This document shows positions 37,403-47,213 of a stretch of 64,000 bases of DNA, piece by piece (positions within the stretch are counted from its first letter, which is position 1; each line of letters starts with the position of its first letter). The translations under genes were made by a program, and so were the position numbers. The notes under the pieces were generated by a model that saw nothing but the letters and a program-made list of their open reading frames with translations, was not told where the DNA came from and did no database searches. Source of the stretch: Herminiimonas arsenitoxidans (lineage in GTDB: Bacteria; Pseudomonadota; Gammaproteobacteria; Burkholderiales; Burkholderiaceae_D); assembly GCF_900130075.1 (NCBI RefSeq), contig NZ_LT671418.1:2232001-2296000 (forward strand). Reading direction: 5' to 3'.

Positions 37403-37870
37403 ATGGAAAAATTCGACCGCTACGACCGCATCCTGCTGGAAACCCTGCAAAGCCACGGACGTGCCTCCAATGTGGAATTATCGGAGCGCGTCAATTTATC
37501 GCCGCCGCAATGTTACCGACGCGTACAAAGACTGGAACAGGAAGGTGTAATACGCGGCTATAGCGCGCAAGTCGACGCGGCTGCGCTCGGCCTCGGCGTC
37601 ACCGCTTTCGTGAATTTGAATATTGCGCGCGAACAGTTCAAACAAGTGCGCGAATTGGAAAAAGCGATCCGGCAGTTCCCGGAAATTTTGGAGTGTTACA
37701 CCATCTCCGGTGACTTCGACTATCTGCTGAAAGTGGTCGCTGTTGACCTCAAATCGCTATCGGCATTTTTAACCGACAGACTGATGCAAGTCCCCGGCGT
37801 AGCTGGCGTGCGTTCCATGGTGTGTCTGGAAGAAATCAAACCCGCCAGCCCTTTACCGCTACCGGATTAA
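37403..37870 (+). CDS. Lrp/AsnC family transcriptional regulator
   Basis: 155 residues with GAGG before the ATG. N-terminal helix-turn-helix (RILLETLQSHGRASNVELSE, then LSPPQCYRRVQRLEQEGVI), then the RAM ligand-binding domain (about 70-145) with ECYTISGDFDYLLKVVA. Probably senses an amino acid such as arginine or ornithine and controls the divergent rocD operon. It runs convergently into a lipoprotein gene with a 1-nt gap between the stops. Confidence 0.92.
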   Translation: MEKFDRYDRILLETLQSHGRASNVELSERVNLSPPQCYRRVQRLEQEGVIRGYSAQVDAAALGLGVTAFVNLNIAREQFKQVRELEKAIRQFPEILECYTISGDFDYLLKVVAVDLKSLSAFLTDRLMQVPGVAGVRSMVCLEEIKPASPLPLPD

Positions 37871-37871
37871 A

Positions 37872-38285
37872 CTACTCCGCCAAACGACCGCGCTCGCCGC
37901 AACCTTGCAGCTTGCGGTTACCGATCGTGACTTCAGCCGTCCATGGGTACTGTGCACCCGACATATTGTCGGTACAGCTTTGCTGCAACATGCGGATCTG
38001 TATAGCGGTGCGCTCGTTCTTCGCTGCGAAGGTACGCGCCGCGCCATCGTTGCCAAATGGGGTATAGGCGAAGTATTCGGCTTCTTCACCCAGACTTTCG
38101 AAGCGCAGCTTGCTGAAGTCTGCAGTGAATTTCCAGAACGGCTCATTACCGTGCGCCCACCAGATCACCACGTTGGCCATCTGCATATTTCGTTCTGGCT
38201 GCGGCGCTACCGTTTTCTGCTTAATCGCATCTGCACTCTGGCAGGCAGCTAAAAACAGCGTCAACAAAATGATGCTTCTTTTCAT
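37872..38285 (-). CDS. Putative lipoprotein, COG3650-like
   Basis: 137 residues from ATG 38285, with GGGAG 7 nt upstream. Lipoprotein signal MKRSIILLTLFLAACQS, lipid on the Cys after LAA. The mature domain contains WWAHGNEPFWKF, a motif typical of small proteobacterial envelope proteins of COG3650 type, and two further Cys (QQSCTDNMSG and LQGCGERG) that probably form a disulphide. Likely outer-membrane anchored. Function unknown. Confidence 0.8.
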   Translation of the reverse strand: MKRSIILLTLFLAACQSADAIKQKTVAPQPERNMQMANVVIWWAHGNEPFWKFTADFSKLRFESLGEEAEYFAYTPFGNDGAARTFAAKNERTAIQIRMLQQSCTDNMSGAQYPWTAEVTIGNRKLQGCGERGRLAE

Positions 38286-38342
38286 CGCATATCTCCCGTC
38301 GAACAAGACTGCAACATTTGCCAGAAACTTTGCAAAAACGAT

Positions 38343-39293
38343 TTACTGGAAGCGCTTGTCTTCCAGCGCAAAGCCCTTCAGAAACTCCACCGCCGATAAA
38401 CGCTTGCCGCCCGGCTTTTGCAATTCCGTCACGCGCAATGCACCATCGCCACAGGCAACCAGCACACCGTCATGCGGATTGGCCGCGATTACCTGGCCTG
38501 GCGCTAATTGATTGGAAGCAGGTACCGCTTCCGCATGCCAGAACTTGATCAGCGTGCCATCGCAAGTCGCAGCAGCACCGGGGAAGGGATTGAAAGCGCG
38601 TATCTTGCGCGCCAACACGACAGCGGACTGCGTGAAATCCAGCGTCGCTTCATCCTTCAAAATCTTCGCCGCATAGTTCGCACCATCCGGTTGCGCTTCA
38701 GCAGGCAAATCACCATGTTCCAGCTTGCACAAGGTATCGACGATCATCTCGCCGCCCAGCTTGGCAAGCTTGTCATGCAAACTCGCGGTCGTATCGTCCG
38801 CCGTAATCGGCAAACTTTGCATAGCCAGCATAGGGCCGGTATCCAAACCCAATTCCATTTGCATGATGGTGACGCCGGTTTCCGCATCGCCCGCTTCTAT
38901 CGCGCGATGAATAGGAGCAGCACCGCGCCAGCGCGGCAACAAGGATGCGTGAATATTGATGCAGCCACGTGGCGGAATATCCAGCACCGATTGCGGCAGG
39001 ATCAAACCGTAGGCAGCCACTACCATCACATCATGCGGTGTTGCTTTCAACAAGGCATGCGCTTCTGCTGCAACGTCGGGATATTTGCCATCGAGGCGCA
39101 GCGACACCGGCTGCGCGACCGGAATGTTATGCGCCAGTGCAAACTGTTTGACTGCAGACGCGTGCAATTGCATGCCGCGACCGGCAGGCCGATCCGGCTG
39201 CGTCAAGACGAGCGGAATTTCAAAACCTGCTGCGTGCAGCGACGCCAAGGCGACCGCCGCGAATTCCGGTGTGCCGGCAAAAATAATTTTCAT
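38343..39293 (-). CDS. fmt: Methionyl-tRNA formyltransferase
   Basis: 316 residues. It starts [16 protein letters not shown]. The formyl-folate site motif is [17 protein letters not shown] and the catalytic pattern [13 protein letters not shown] is intact. The C-terminal tRNA-binding domain covers about 205-316. It formylates initiator Met-tRNA. It lies 99 nt downstream of def on the same strand, the common def-fmt pair. Confidence 0.96.
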   Translation of the reverse strand: MKIIFAGTPEFAAVALASLHAAGFEIPLVLTQPDRPAGRGMQLHASAVKQFALAHNIPVAQPVSLRLDGKYPDVAAEAHALLKATPHDVMVVAAYGLILPQSVLDIPPRGCINIHASLLPRWRGAAPIHRAIEAGDAETGVTIMQMELGLDTGPMLAMQSLPITADDTTASLHDKLAKLGGEMIVDTLCKLEHGDLPAEAQPDGANYAAKILKDEATLDFTQSAVVLARKIRAFNPFPGAAATCDGTLIKFWHAEAVPASNQLAPGQVIAANPHDGVLVACGDGALRVTELQKPGGKRLSAVEFLKGFALEDKRFQ

Positions 39294-39362
39294 GAGGGGA
39301 TTGTAGTACGAGCAGCACAGGATGCGAACCCATGCGTGCGGTATTGATGGGAGACAACGATA

Positions 39363-39383
39363 CCGGACTCACGCCGAGTCCGG
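39363..39383. other. Hairpin between def and fmt
   Basis: CCGGACTC and GAGTCCGG form an 8-bp stem with a 5-nt loop, 10 nt after the def stop. No T-run follows on the minus strand, so it is more likely a processing or mild attenuation structure than a full terminator. Confidence 0.4.
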
Positions 39384-39392
39384 CAACAACAC

Positions 39393-39929
39393 TCAGGATT
39401 GCGCCGAACGCTGTTTGTTGGCGCGATTGATCTCGCGCTCTTCTTTCAACATCTTGGCCTTGATGCGATTGCGCTTGAGCGGCGACAGATATTCAACGAA
39501 TACCTTGCCTTTGAGGTGATCCATTTCATGCTGGATGCATACAGCCAGCAAGCCATCTGCCTCCAGTTCGAATTGTTTGCCGTCTGCATCGAAAGCACGA
39601 ACCTTGACTTGAGCATGTCGTTCTACGCCGTCGTACACGCCGGGAACCGACAGACAGCCTTCGTCATAGACCTGCATTTCCGGACTGGCCCAGATGATTT
39701 CCGGATTGATATAAGCACGCAGTTCGGTATGCGTTTCCGAGGTGTCGATCACGATGATTTGCTCATGCACATCGACTTGTGACGCGGCCAAGCCTACGCC
39801 CGGCGCTTCGTACATGGTTTCTGCCATGTCGGCGACCAGCGTCTTGATGCGTTCATCGAACACGGTGACCGGCTTGGCAATTTTATGCAGCCGTGGATCG
39901 GGGTAACGCAAGATATTTAATATGGACAT
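39393..39929 (-). CDS. def: Peptide deformylase
   Basis: 178 residues. The three conserved motifs are [18 protein letters not shown] (metal-binding Cys) and QHEMDHLKG (two metal-binding His and catalytic Glu). It removes the formyl group from new proteins. Upstream of fmt on the same strand and divergent from the LysM protein gene at 40099. Confidence 0.97.
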   Translation of the reverse strand: MSILNILRYPDPRLHKIAKPVTVFDERIKTLVADMAETMYEAPGVGLAASQVDVHEQIIVIDTSETHTELRAYINPEIIWASPEMQVYDEGCLSVPGVYDGVERHAQVKVRAFDADGKQFELEADGLLAVCIQHEMDHLKGKVFVEYLSPLKRNRIKAKMLKEEREINRANKQRSAQS

Positions 39930-40098
39930 ACGTGCTTTTGCGCAACAAGGCGGCAGGTTAGGAGCGTGGTTCTTCTTGCTACTTCAAGGATTTATGTGCA
40001 GAATTTGATTCAATTTGGCAAGTTTTTTCACGAATTCGTTTGTTCGTTATTAACATGCTGCAGCACAGCGTCAAAATTGGCCCATTACCGGACAAACC

Positions 40099-41199
40099 AT
40101 GAAAAATTTTAGCACAGCTGCACTCTTCCTCACACTTGTCTCTGCCGTTTTACCCGCAACAGCCTTCTCCCAAACACCGTCAAATGCCGTCTCAGGCAAT
40201 GCCCGCTGTGCTTTTCTGGCCAATGCACCCGATCAACATGTGGTCGTGCGTGGCGACACCTTGTGGGGTATTTCTGGCAAATTTCTGGAACGTCCTTGGT
40301 GCTGGCCACAAGTTTGGGACATGAATCGCGAACAAATTCGCAATCCACACTGGATTTATCCGGGCCAAACCGTTTATTTTGACCGCGTTGCAGGGCGCTT
40401 GCGCCTAGGCAAAGAAGTCGGCAGCGACAATAGCGGCGTGCCTACCGTGCGTCTGTCCCCACAAGTACGCTCCACCGATGCAGCCTCGGATGCGATTTCT
40501 GCCGTTTCGTTTAAATCGATAGAACAATTCCTGACCAAACCGTTGATTGTTGAAGTCGACGAGCTGAAAAATACGCCACGCATCGTCGCGACACAGGAAG
40601 GCCACGTCTTTCTTGCCAGTGGCGACAAGGCCTATGTACGCGGCGACTTGCAGGGCCGCACCTCATTCCAGGCTTTCCGTCCGGGCAAGCCTTTGAAAGA
40701 TCCAGTCACCAAACAAATCATCGGCTATGAAGCCATGTACCTCGGCACCTTGAAACTGCAGCGTCTGAGCAAAGCAGAGAACGAACCACACACCTTGACG
40801 GTAGTAACAGCCAAGGAAGAAATGGGCGTAGGCGATCGCCTGATTCCGGAAGAACCGACGCCATTCATCAACTACGTACCGCATGCACCCGAGCAGCCGC
40901 TTGAAGCGCGCATCGTATCCGTCTACGGCGGCGTGTCGCAAGCCGGACAGAACCAGATCGTAGCAATCAATCGCGGCGCCAAAGATGGTGTCGATATCGG
41001 CACCGTGCTGGAACTGCGCCGTCTCGGTTTGATGGTGCCGGATCGCACCACCGGCAACGGCCGCGGCTTGATCAAGCTGCCGGATGAGCAATACGGCGAA
41101 CTGTTCGTCTTCCGTGTCTTCAACAATATCTCTTACGGTCTGGTGATGCAGGTAAGGGATACGGTGCAAGTTGGCGACATCGCCAAATCGCCGGAATAA
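40099..41199 (+). CDS. LysM-domain periplasmic protein
   Basis: 366 residues. Signal peptide to about 25 (ATAFS). The LysM domain at about 48-100 has VVRGDTLWGISGKFLE and NPHWIYPGQTVYF, so it likely binds peptidoglycan. The remainder is a beta-rich domain of unknown role with repeated segments (EQPLEARIVSVYGGVSQAG). This LysM-dprA-smg-topB order, divergent from def-fmt, is familiar from Betaproteobacteria. The gap to dprA is 23 nt, so the genes may be co-transcribed. Confidence 0.9.
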   Translation: MKNFSTAALFLTLVSAVLPATAFSQTPSNAVSGNARCAFLANAPDQHVVVRGDTLWGISGKFLERPWCWPQVWDMNREQIRNPHWIYPGQTVYFDRVAGRLRLGKEVGSDNSGVPTVRLSPQVRSTDAASDAISAVSFKSIEQFLTKPLIVEVDELKNTPRIVATQEGHVFLASGDKAYVRGDLQGRTSFQAFRPGKPLKDPVTKQIIGYEAMYLGTLKLQRLSKAENEPHTLTVVTAKEEMGVGDRLIPEEPTPFINYVPHAPEQPLEARIVSVYGGVSQAGQNQIVAINRGAKDGVDIGTVLELRRLGLMVPDRTTGNGRGLIKLPDEQYGELFVFRVFNNISYGLVMQVRDTVQVGDIAKSPE

Positions 41200-41222
41200 C
41201 GCTTCCATCACAGGTCGCAACG

Positions 41223-42341
41223 ATGCCTGCATCGGACGATATTGCACACTGGCTCCGGCTGGAGCAAACGCCCGGTGTCGGCCCTGAGACCGCACGCAAA
41301 CTACTCAGCGCGTTCGGTCTGCCGGAAAACATCTTCAACACCCATCTCTCCGCATTACAAGCCGTAGTCTCGGATCGCATCGCGCATGCGCTGCTGGCAC
41401 CGCTTTCGGAATCAAGCAAAGCACTGATAGCACGTACGCAAGAATGGGCAGCGCAAGCAGACAATCATGTCCTCACGCTAGCCGATGCAGACTACCCAGC
41501 AGCACTGCTTGAAATCTCCGATCCGCCTATCCTTCTTTATGCAAAAGGACGCATCGAATTATTATCGCGTCCTTCGCTAGCCGTCGTCGGCAGTCGCAAT
41601 GCAACCGCACAAGGCATAAGCAACGCTGAAAAATTTTCCGAAGCACTCAGTCTGGCAGGATTAAGCATCGTCTCCGGTATGGCCTTAGGCATAGACACCG
41701 CAGCACATCACGGCGGCTTGCAAGCGATACAAAAAACGCAAAGCGCCGGCTCCACCATCGCCGTCATCGGCACGGGTGCCGACATTGTTTATCCCGCACG
41801 CAATCGCACACTCGCGCATCAAATTGCAGCAGCAGGTTGCATCCTCAGCGAATACGCGCTTGGCGTACCGGCCATCGTGTCCAACTTCCCGCGTCGCAAT
41901 CGCATCATCAGCGGTCTGTCGCGCGGTGTCTTGGTAGTTGAAGCTGCCTTGCAATCCGGCTCGCTAATCACGGCGCGCATGGCAGCCGAGCAAGGGCGCG
42001 ACATGTTTGCGATTCCCGGCTCGATACATTCGCCTTTATCGAAAGGCTGTCACCAACTAATCAAGCAAGGCGCAAAGCTGGTGGAATCGGCGCAGGATAT
42101 TTTGGAAGAATTGAAATACGCGCCAATTGCGATGACAGCAAATGTCCCTGCCGAGCAAATTGAAATCGATGCGCCCTACGCACAGGTATTGCAAACGATG
42201 GGCCACGATCCGGTTGATGCCGACACGCTAGCCATGCGTTGCCAGCTCGACATCGCGGCCATCAATGCGCATCTGCTTTCCCTGGAATTAGATGGTCTGG
42301 CAGAAATGTTGCCCGGCGGCTTATACCGACGCATTGCCTGA
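41223..42341 (+). CDS. dprA: DNA-processing protein DprA
   Basis: 372 residues. N-terminal helix-hairpin region (LRLEQTPGVGPETARKLLSA), then the Rossmann-like DprA domain with VVGSRNATAQG, SGMALGIDTAAH, GTGADIVYP and FPRRNRIISGLS. The C-terminal winged-helix (DPVDADTLAMRCQLDIAAIN) is present. DprA loads RecA onto incoming single-stranded DNA in natural transformation. It is intact here, while comM, which acts later in the same process, is interrupted. Confidence 0.95.
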   Translation: MPASDDIAHWLRLEQTPGVGPETARKLLSAFGLPENIFNTHLSALQAVVSDRIAHALLAPLSESSKALIARTQEWAAQADNHVLTLADADYPAALLEISDPPILLYAKGRIELLSRPSLAVVGSRNATAQGISNAEKFSEALSLAGLSIVSGMALGIDTAAHHGGLQAIQKTQSAGSTIAVIGTGADIVYPARNRTLAHQIAAAGCILSEYALGVPAIVSNFPRRNRIISGLSRGVLVVEAALQSGSLITARMAAEQGRDMFAIPGSIHSPLSKGCHQLIKQGAKLVESAQDILEELKYAPIAMTANVPAEQIEIDAPYAQVLQTMGHDPVDADTLAMRCQLDIAAINAHLLSLELDGLAEMLPGGLYRRIA

Positions 42342-42615
42342 AGATTATCGTTAATGAGTGTTTAGCTAATGCTTCAGCACACAAACGCAACGATCATTTC
42401 AATTTGACATCGCATCCTTGTGCACAAAATTTCCGTCCCTATTGGCATCAGCATTTTTAGTGGTATCCTTCTTCTCAGTAAGCGCTGTTTTTTGATCTGC
42501 CGCTGTCGTAACACCTCTTTGTAGTGTGTGTTGTGTAAAGAGCGTGATTCATACGCATCCGATCCAGGCGGCACCAGCAATGGTGACGTCTTAACCCAAG
42601 CGCTACGGTGAAGCC

Positions 42616-43092
42616 ATGTTTGACGTTCTAGTCTATCTGTACGAAACCTATTACCGGCCCGATGCCTGCCCGGACTCTGAGGCGCTGGTAAAAAAACTAT
42701 CCGCTATCGGCTTTGAAGAAGAAGAGATCGAGAAGGCTCTCGGCTGGCTAACTGCGCTCGCCGAGACCACGAACGAACTCTCCGACTCTTATCCGCATCA
42801 GACGGCGTTCTCGTTCGGCATCCGCATCTACGCGACACAAGAAATGGATGTACTCGGTACGCCTGCGGTCGGCTTCATTCAATTCCTCGAATCGGCCAAG
42901 CTGATCAACCCGGTCCAGCGCGAAATCGTCATTGAACGCGCATTGGCTGCCGGCGAATCGCCGATTTCGCTGGAAAAGCTGAAGGTCATCGTGTTGATGG
43001 TCTTGTGGAGTCAGGGCAAGGAACCGGATGGTCTGATATTCGACGAGTTGTTTCTCGACGATGACGACGCCCCACCACGGATGCTGCACTGA
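42616..43092 (+). CDS. smg: Smg / DUF494 family protein
   Basis: 158 residues, starting [20 protein letters not shown] as in Smg proteins. All-helical and acidic, with [20 protein letters not shown] in the first half and the domain end [13 protein letters not shown]. Its function is not established; its place next to dprA and topoisomerase is conserved. The 274-bp gap from dprA probably holds its own promoter. A hairpin follows. Confidence 0.92.
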   Translation: MFDVLVYLYETYYRPDACPDSEALVKKLSAIGFEEEEIEKALGWLTALAETTNELSDSYPHQTAFSFGIRIYATQEMDVLGTPAVGFIQFLESAKLINPVQREIVIERALAAGESPISLEKLKVIVLMVLWSQGKEPDGLIFDELFLDDDDAPPRMLH

Positions 43093-43105
43093 AGTATGCC
43101 GTTCC

Positions 43106-43132
43106 AGCATGTCCGCTCACCCCGGACATGCT
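43106..43132 (+). terminator. Hairpin after smg
   Basis: AGCATGTCCG and CGGACATGCT form a 10-bp stem with a 7-nt loop, 14 nt after the stop, followed by TCTTC. Probably a terminator for smg. Confidence 0.65.
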
Positions 43133-43348
43133 TCTTCAACAACACACCAGCTTTCTTTTTCGCATCTCTTTTGCCTCCCGCTTGCGGATTTCCCAGCAAC
43201 GCGCTTATCATTGGCCGCTTGACGGCTATGCAATTATTATATTAGGCAGCGTTTTCATGAGAAATCGCCCGTTTGATAAGCTGCAAGCCGCATGTTGTGC
43301 AGCATATAGCGCGTATATTGACGCGTCCATTTCGAGACCCTATTTACT

Positions 43349-45982
43349 ATGACAAAGACCCTCATCATTGCCGAGAAGCCATCCGTCGCGAACGATATCG
43401 CGAAGACGCTCGGCGGCTTTACCAAGCACGATGAGTACTTTGAATCCGACGAATACGTCCTTTCATCCGCCGTCGGCCATCTGCTTGAAATCGCGGTACC
43501 GGAAGAATACGACGTCAAACGCGGCAAATGGTCATTCGCGCATTTGCCGATGATTCCACCGTATTTCGCACTCAATCCGATCGCCAAGACCGAATCACGT
43601 CTGAAAATACTGAACAAGCTGATCAAGCGCAAAGATGTCACCGGCCTGATCAACGCATGCGATGCCGGGCGTGAGGGTGAACTGATTTTCCGTCTGATCG
43701 CACAACACGCAAAAGCCAAACAACCGGTCAAACGTCTGTGGCTGCAATCGATGACGCCAGGTGCGATACGCGAAGCATTCAAGAATCTGCGCAGCGATGA
43801 AGAAATGTTGCCACTGGCTGACGCCGCACGTTGCCGTAGCGAAGCTGACTGGCTGATCGGCATCAACGGCACCCGTGCAATGACGGCCTTCAACTCGAAG
43901 GAAGGTGGCTTCTACCTGACCACCGTTGGTCGCGTACAGACACCGACGTTATCCATCGTGGTTGAGCGCGAAGAGAAGATCAAGAAGTTCGTCCCGCGTG
44001 ATTACTGGGAAGTGCGCGGAGAGTTCGTCTGCGCCGCCGGTATTTATCAAGGTCGCTGGCTGGACACTTCATTCAAGAAGGATGAAGTCGATCCAGAACG
44101 CCGCGCCGAACGTCTGTGGAGCAAGGCAGCCGCTGAATCCATCGTTGCGGCATGCCGTGGCAAGCAAGGCAATGTCACCGAAGAATCGAAGCCGACCACG
44201 TCCATGGCACCGGCTCTGTTCGACCTGACCAGCTTGCAACGCGAAGCCAATGCGCGCTTCGGCTTCTCTGCCAAGAACACTTTGAGCCTGGCACAAGCAC
44301 TGTATGAAAAGCACAAGGTCTTGACCTATCCACGTACCGACTCACGCCACTTGCCGGAAGATTATCTGCCGACCGTGCTGGAGACGTTGGAAGTCATCGC
44401 CGAAAACAATAATTACCACCAGTTCGCCAAGCAGATCACGGACAACAAGTGGGTCAAGCCGAACAAGCGGATTTTCGATAACACGAAGATCAGTGATCAC
44501 TTTGCGATCATTCCGACCACGCAAGCACCGAAGAATCTGTCCGAGCCGGAGCAAAAGCTGTACGACTTGGTGACGCGTCGCTTTATGTCGATCTTCTTCC
44601 CTGCGGCAGAATTCCAGGTCACGACACGCTTTACCGAAGTCTCCGGTCATCAGTTCAAGACTGAAGGCAAAGTCATGACCAATCCCGGTTGGCTTGCGGT
44701 TTACGGCAAAGAAGTCATAGACGAAAAAGATCCGGAAAACAGCGGCACGCTGGTTCCGGTCGCTAAAGGCGAGAAGGTCAAAACCGAATCGGTAGTTGCC
44801 AACGGCCTCGTCACCAAACCACCTGCACGCTATTCTGAAGCGACATTGTTGTCGGCAATGGAAGGTGCCGGCAAGCTGATCGACAACGATGGCTTGCGTG
44901 ATGCGATGGCCGGCAAAGGTCTGGGTACACCAGCGACTCGTGCTGCCATCATCGAAGGCTTGCTGAACGAGAAATACCTGTTGCGCGAAGGCCGGGAAAT
45001 GATCCCGACCGCAAAAGCATTCCAGTTAATGACTTTACTGCGCGGCTTGGGCGTGAATGAACTGACCGCACCAGAACTGACCGGCGAATGGGAATACAAG
45101 CTGTCGGAAATGGAACGCGGCAAGATCAGTCGTGAAGAATTCATGCGCGAGATTGCACAGATGACGCAAATCATCGTCAAGCGCGCCAAGGAATACGACA
45201 ACGATACGATCCCAGGCGATTACGCGACATTGAAAACGCCATGCCCGAATTGCGGCAGTGTGGTGAAAGAAAACTATCGTCGCTTCGCCTGCACCAAGTG
45301 CGAATTCTCGATGAGCAAAACGCCGGGCAGCCGTCAGTTTGAAATTGCTGAAGTCGAAGAACTGCTGACCAATAAAACCATCGGGCCGCTGCAAGGCTTC
45401 CGTTCGAAGATGGGACGTCCGTTCGCTGCCGTGTTGAAAATCTCGCGCGATGAAGAGATCAAGAATTTCAAACTGGAATTCGATTTCGGTCAAAACGACG
45501 ATGACGAGAATGCCGAGCCGGTCGATTTCAGCGGCCAGACTGCACTCGGCCCTTGCCCGAAATGTGCGGGCAACGTGTACGAATTACCTCTGTCCTACGT
45601 TTGCGAAAATTCAGTCGCCAAACCGAAGACTTGCGATTTCCGTAGCGGTCGCATCATCTTGCAACAGGAAATTCTGCCGGAACAAATGAGCAAACTGCTC
45701 AACGAAGGCAAAACCGATTTGTTGCCTGGTTTTGTCTCGCAACGCACACGTCGCGCGTTCAAGGCTTTCCTCGTACGTGGCAAAGACGGCAAGACCAGCT
45801 TCGAATTTGAACCACGTAAAGAAAAAGTACCAGCCAAAGGCAAGGCAGCAGCGGTCGCAGATGGCGAAACAGAAGCCAGCAATGACGCACCGGTAAAAGC
45901 CGCTAAGAAAACAGCTGCCAAACCAGTTGCCAAAAAAGCTGTCGCCAAGAAAAAACCGGCCGCCAAAAAAGCCGCCGCGTAA
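43349..45982 (+). CDS. topB: DNA topoisomerase III with Lys/Ala-rich tail
   Basis: 877 residues, longer than E. coli TopB (653). TOPRIM domain at the start (LIIAEKPSVANDIAKTLGG and ACDAGREGELIF). The catalytic Tyr327 is in LTYPRTDSRHLP. Topo-C zinc-ribbon-like parts (PCPNCGSVV and CTKCEF, then CPKCAGNVYEL) follow the core, and a Lys/Ala/Pro-rich tail of about 30 residues ends the protein, likely to hold DNA. It separates interlinked DNA during replication and repair. This long form with zinc ribbons is usual in Betaproteobacteria. Confidence 0.95.
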   Translation: MTKTLIIAEKPSVANDIAKTLGGFTKHDEYFESDEYVLSSAVGHLLEIAVPEEYDVKRGKWSFAHLPMIPPYFALNPIAKTESRLKILNKLIKRKDVTGLINACDAGREGELIFRLIAQHAKAKQPVKRLWLQSMTPGAIREAFKNLRSDEEMLPLADAARCRSEADWLIGINGTRAMTAFNSKEGGFYLTTVGRVQTPTLSIVVEREEKIKKFVPRDYWEVRGEFVCAAGIYQGRWLDTSFKKDEVDPERRAERLWSKAAAESIVAACRGKQGNVTEESKPTTSMAPALFDLTSLQREANARFGFSAKNTLSLAQALYEKHKVLTYPRTDSRHLPEDYLPTVLETLEVIAENNNYHQFAKQITDNKWVKPNKRIFDNTKISDHFAIIPTTQAPKNLSEPEQKLYDLVTRRFMSIFFPAAEFQVTTRFTEVSGHQFKTEGKVMTNPGWLAVYGKEVIDEKDPENSGTLVPVAKGEKVKTESVVANGLVTKPPARYSEATLLSAMEGAGKLIDNDGLRDAMAGKGLGTPATRAAIIEGLLNEKYLLREGREMIPTAKAFQLMTLLRGLGVNELTAPELTGEWEYKLSEMERGKISREEFMREIAQMTQIIVKRAKEYDNDTIPGDYATLKTPCPNCGSVVKENYRRFACTKCEFSMSKTPGSRQFEIAEVEELLTNKTIGPLQGFRSKMGRPFAAVLKISRDEEIKNFKLEFDFGQNDDDENAEPVDFSGQTALGPCPKCAGNVYELPLSYVCENSVAKPKTCDFRSGRIILQQEILPEQMSKLLNEGKTDLLPGFVSQRTRRAFKAFLVRGKDGKTSFEFEPRKEKVPAKGKAAAVADGETEASNDAPVKAAKKTAAKPVAKKAVAKKKPAAKKAAA

Positions 45983-45994
45983 AAAAGAAAGATC

Positions 45995-46023
45995 GTACTG
46001 CGCATCGCACGCATGCGCAGTAC
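45995..46023 (+). terminator. Hairpin after topB
   Basis: GTACTGCGCAT and ATGCGCAGTAC form an 11-bp stem with a 7-nt loop, 12 nt after the stop codon. The following T content is poor, so termination is likely but not certain. Confidence 0.6.
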
Positions 46024-46181
46024 ACTTGAGTTGTATCCAGGTTAAAACAAGTACGCGAATATTCATTGCACGGCAGCAGAAGCATCCATCAAGCTTGAGC
46101 ATTAACAATGCGCTTACGTGATGGAACGAGTTGCATCAATTTTCGACGCAGACCTTGTATCACCAACCGAGGGGAACTCTC

Positions 46182-46526
46182 ATGGATCAACTTGAACCCA
46201 CCGTCCCAAGCAAAGACGATTGCAACATCGCCATGCTCTCCCATCTACTGGGCATTTTTACCGGCTTTCTCGGCGCACTCATCATCTGGCTGCTCAAGAA
46301 AGACGATTCCGCATACATCGCATCACAATCCAAAGAAGCATTGAACTTCCAGATCACGATCACCATCGGTTTCATCATTGCGTGGCTACTGGCATTCATC
46401 CTGATCGGCGTAATTTTCGTGCCTATCTTGCTGATCGTTAATCTGATTTTCTGTATTCTAGGTGCTGTTGCAGCATCCAAAGGACAAGCTTATCGCTATC
46501 CGTTTGCGATTCGTTTGGTACAGTAA
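46182..46526 (+). CDS. DUF4870 family membrane protein
   Basis: 114 residues from ATG 46182, where GAGGGGA is correctly placed. Three hydrophobic segments (about 17-39, 57-75 and 75-97), with AMLSHLLGIFTGFLGALIIW and the conserved SKEALNFQITI typical of DUF4870/Tic20-like small membrane proteins. Inner membrane. Role unknown. Confidence 0.88.
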   Translation: MDQLEPTVPSKDDCNIAMLSHLLGIFTGFLGALIIWLLKKDDSAYIASQSKEALNFQITITIGFIIAWLLAFILIGVIFVPILLIVNLIFCILGAVAASKGQAYRYPFAIRLVQ

Positions 46527-46538
46527 AATTTATGCGGT

Positions 46539-46575
46539 GCGAAAAAGAAAAGTGAGACTCTCTTTTCTTTTTCGC
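46539..46575 (+). terminator. Long hairpin after the DUF4870 gene
   Basis: GCGAAAAAGAAAAG and CTTTTCTTTTTCGC form a 14-bp A/T-rich stem with a 9-nt loop, 12 nt past the stop. It works as a terminator on the plus strand and separates the next gene. Confidence 0.7.
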
Positions 46576-46606
46576 GATTCACAACACATTCAATCTCACT
46601 CCAAAT

Positions 46607-47188
46607 ATGGCCACAGAAAATTTCCTTTCACTGCCTACTGATCTGCCGGTCCCGTACAACGATGGTGCCTGCAATCACTTGTGTGGACTAACGCTGCCAT
46701 CTATCACCTTGCAAGCAACGTCCGGTGCGACAGTCGATCTATCGAAAGAGCAAGCTCCCTGGGTCGTAGTCTATTGCTACCCGCGGACTGGCCGGCCAGG
46801 ACAAGAATTGCCTGGCGGTGCAGATGCGTGGAATGCGATTCCTGGCGCGCGTGGTTGCTCGCCGCAATCCTGCGGCTATCGCGATCATTATGCTGAACTG
46901 CAAGCCCTGGGTGCTAGTGTGTATGGCCTCAGTACGCAAGACACAGAGTATCAAAGCGAAGCGGTAGAACGATTGCATTTGCCCTTTCCCTTGCTGAGCG
47001 ATGAACAACTCACGCTAGCGAAAGCGTTGCAGTTACCGACCTTCACGTTCGCGGGCCTGGAATTGATCAAGCGCCTCACACTGATCATACGTGCCGGTCG
47101 AATCGAGGAAGTGTTTTACCCAGTGTTCCCGTCGGATGGCGATGCGGAACATGTGATTGCATGGCTGCAAGCGCGCAACAATCAATAA
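46607..47188 (+). CDS. Peroxiredoxin-like protein (AhpC/TSA family)
   Basis: 193 residues with the thioredoxin-like AhpC/TSA fold. Strand WVVVYCYPRTGRPG leads to the active region GARGCSPQSCGYRDHY; GCxPQSC with the two close Cys is characteristic of a small BCP-like subgroup. Later, VYGLSTQDTEYQSEAVERL and FPLLSDEQLTLAKAL match BCP-type peroxiredoxins. Probably reduces peroxides in the cytoplasm. The active-site arrangement differs from the usual PxxxTxxC, so substrate and mechanism are uncertain. Confidence 0.85.
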   Translation: MATENFLSLPTDLPVPYNDGACNHLCGLTLPSITLQATSGATVDLSKEQAPWVVVYCYPRTGRPGQELPGGADAWNAIPGARGCSPQSCGYRDHYAELQALGASVYGLSTQDTEYQSEAVERLHLPFPLLSDEQLTLAKALQLPTFTFAGLELIKRLTLIIRAGRIEEVFYPVFPSDGDAEHVIAWLQARNNQ

Positions 47189-47213
47189 CCGCGTTCGCTC
47201 TCGCGGCTATTCC

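Noticed and set aside
38508..39347. 279-codon plus-strand frame opposite fmt
   Set aside because: Antisense shadow; fmt is complete and conserved.
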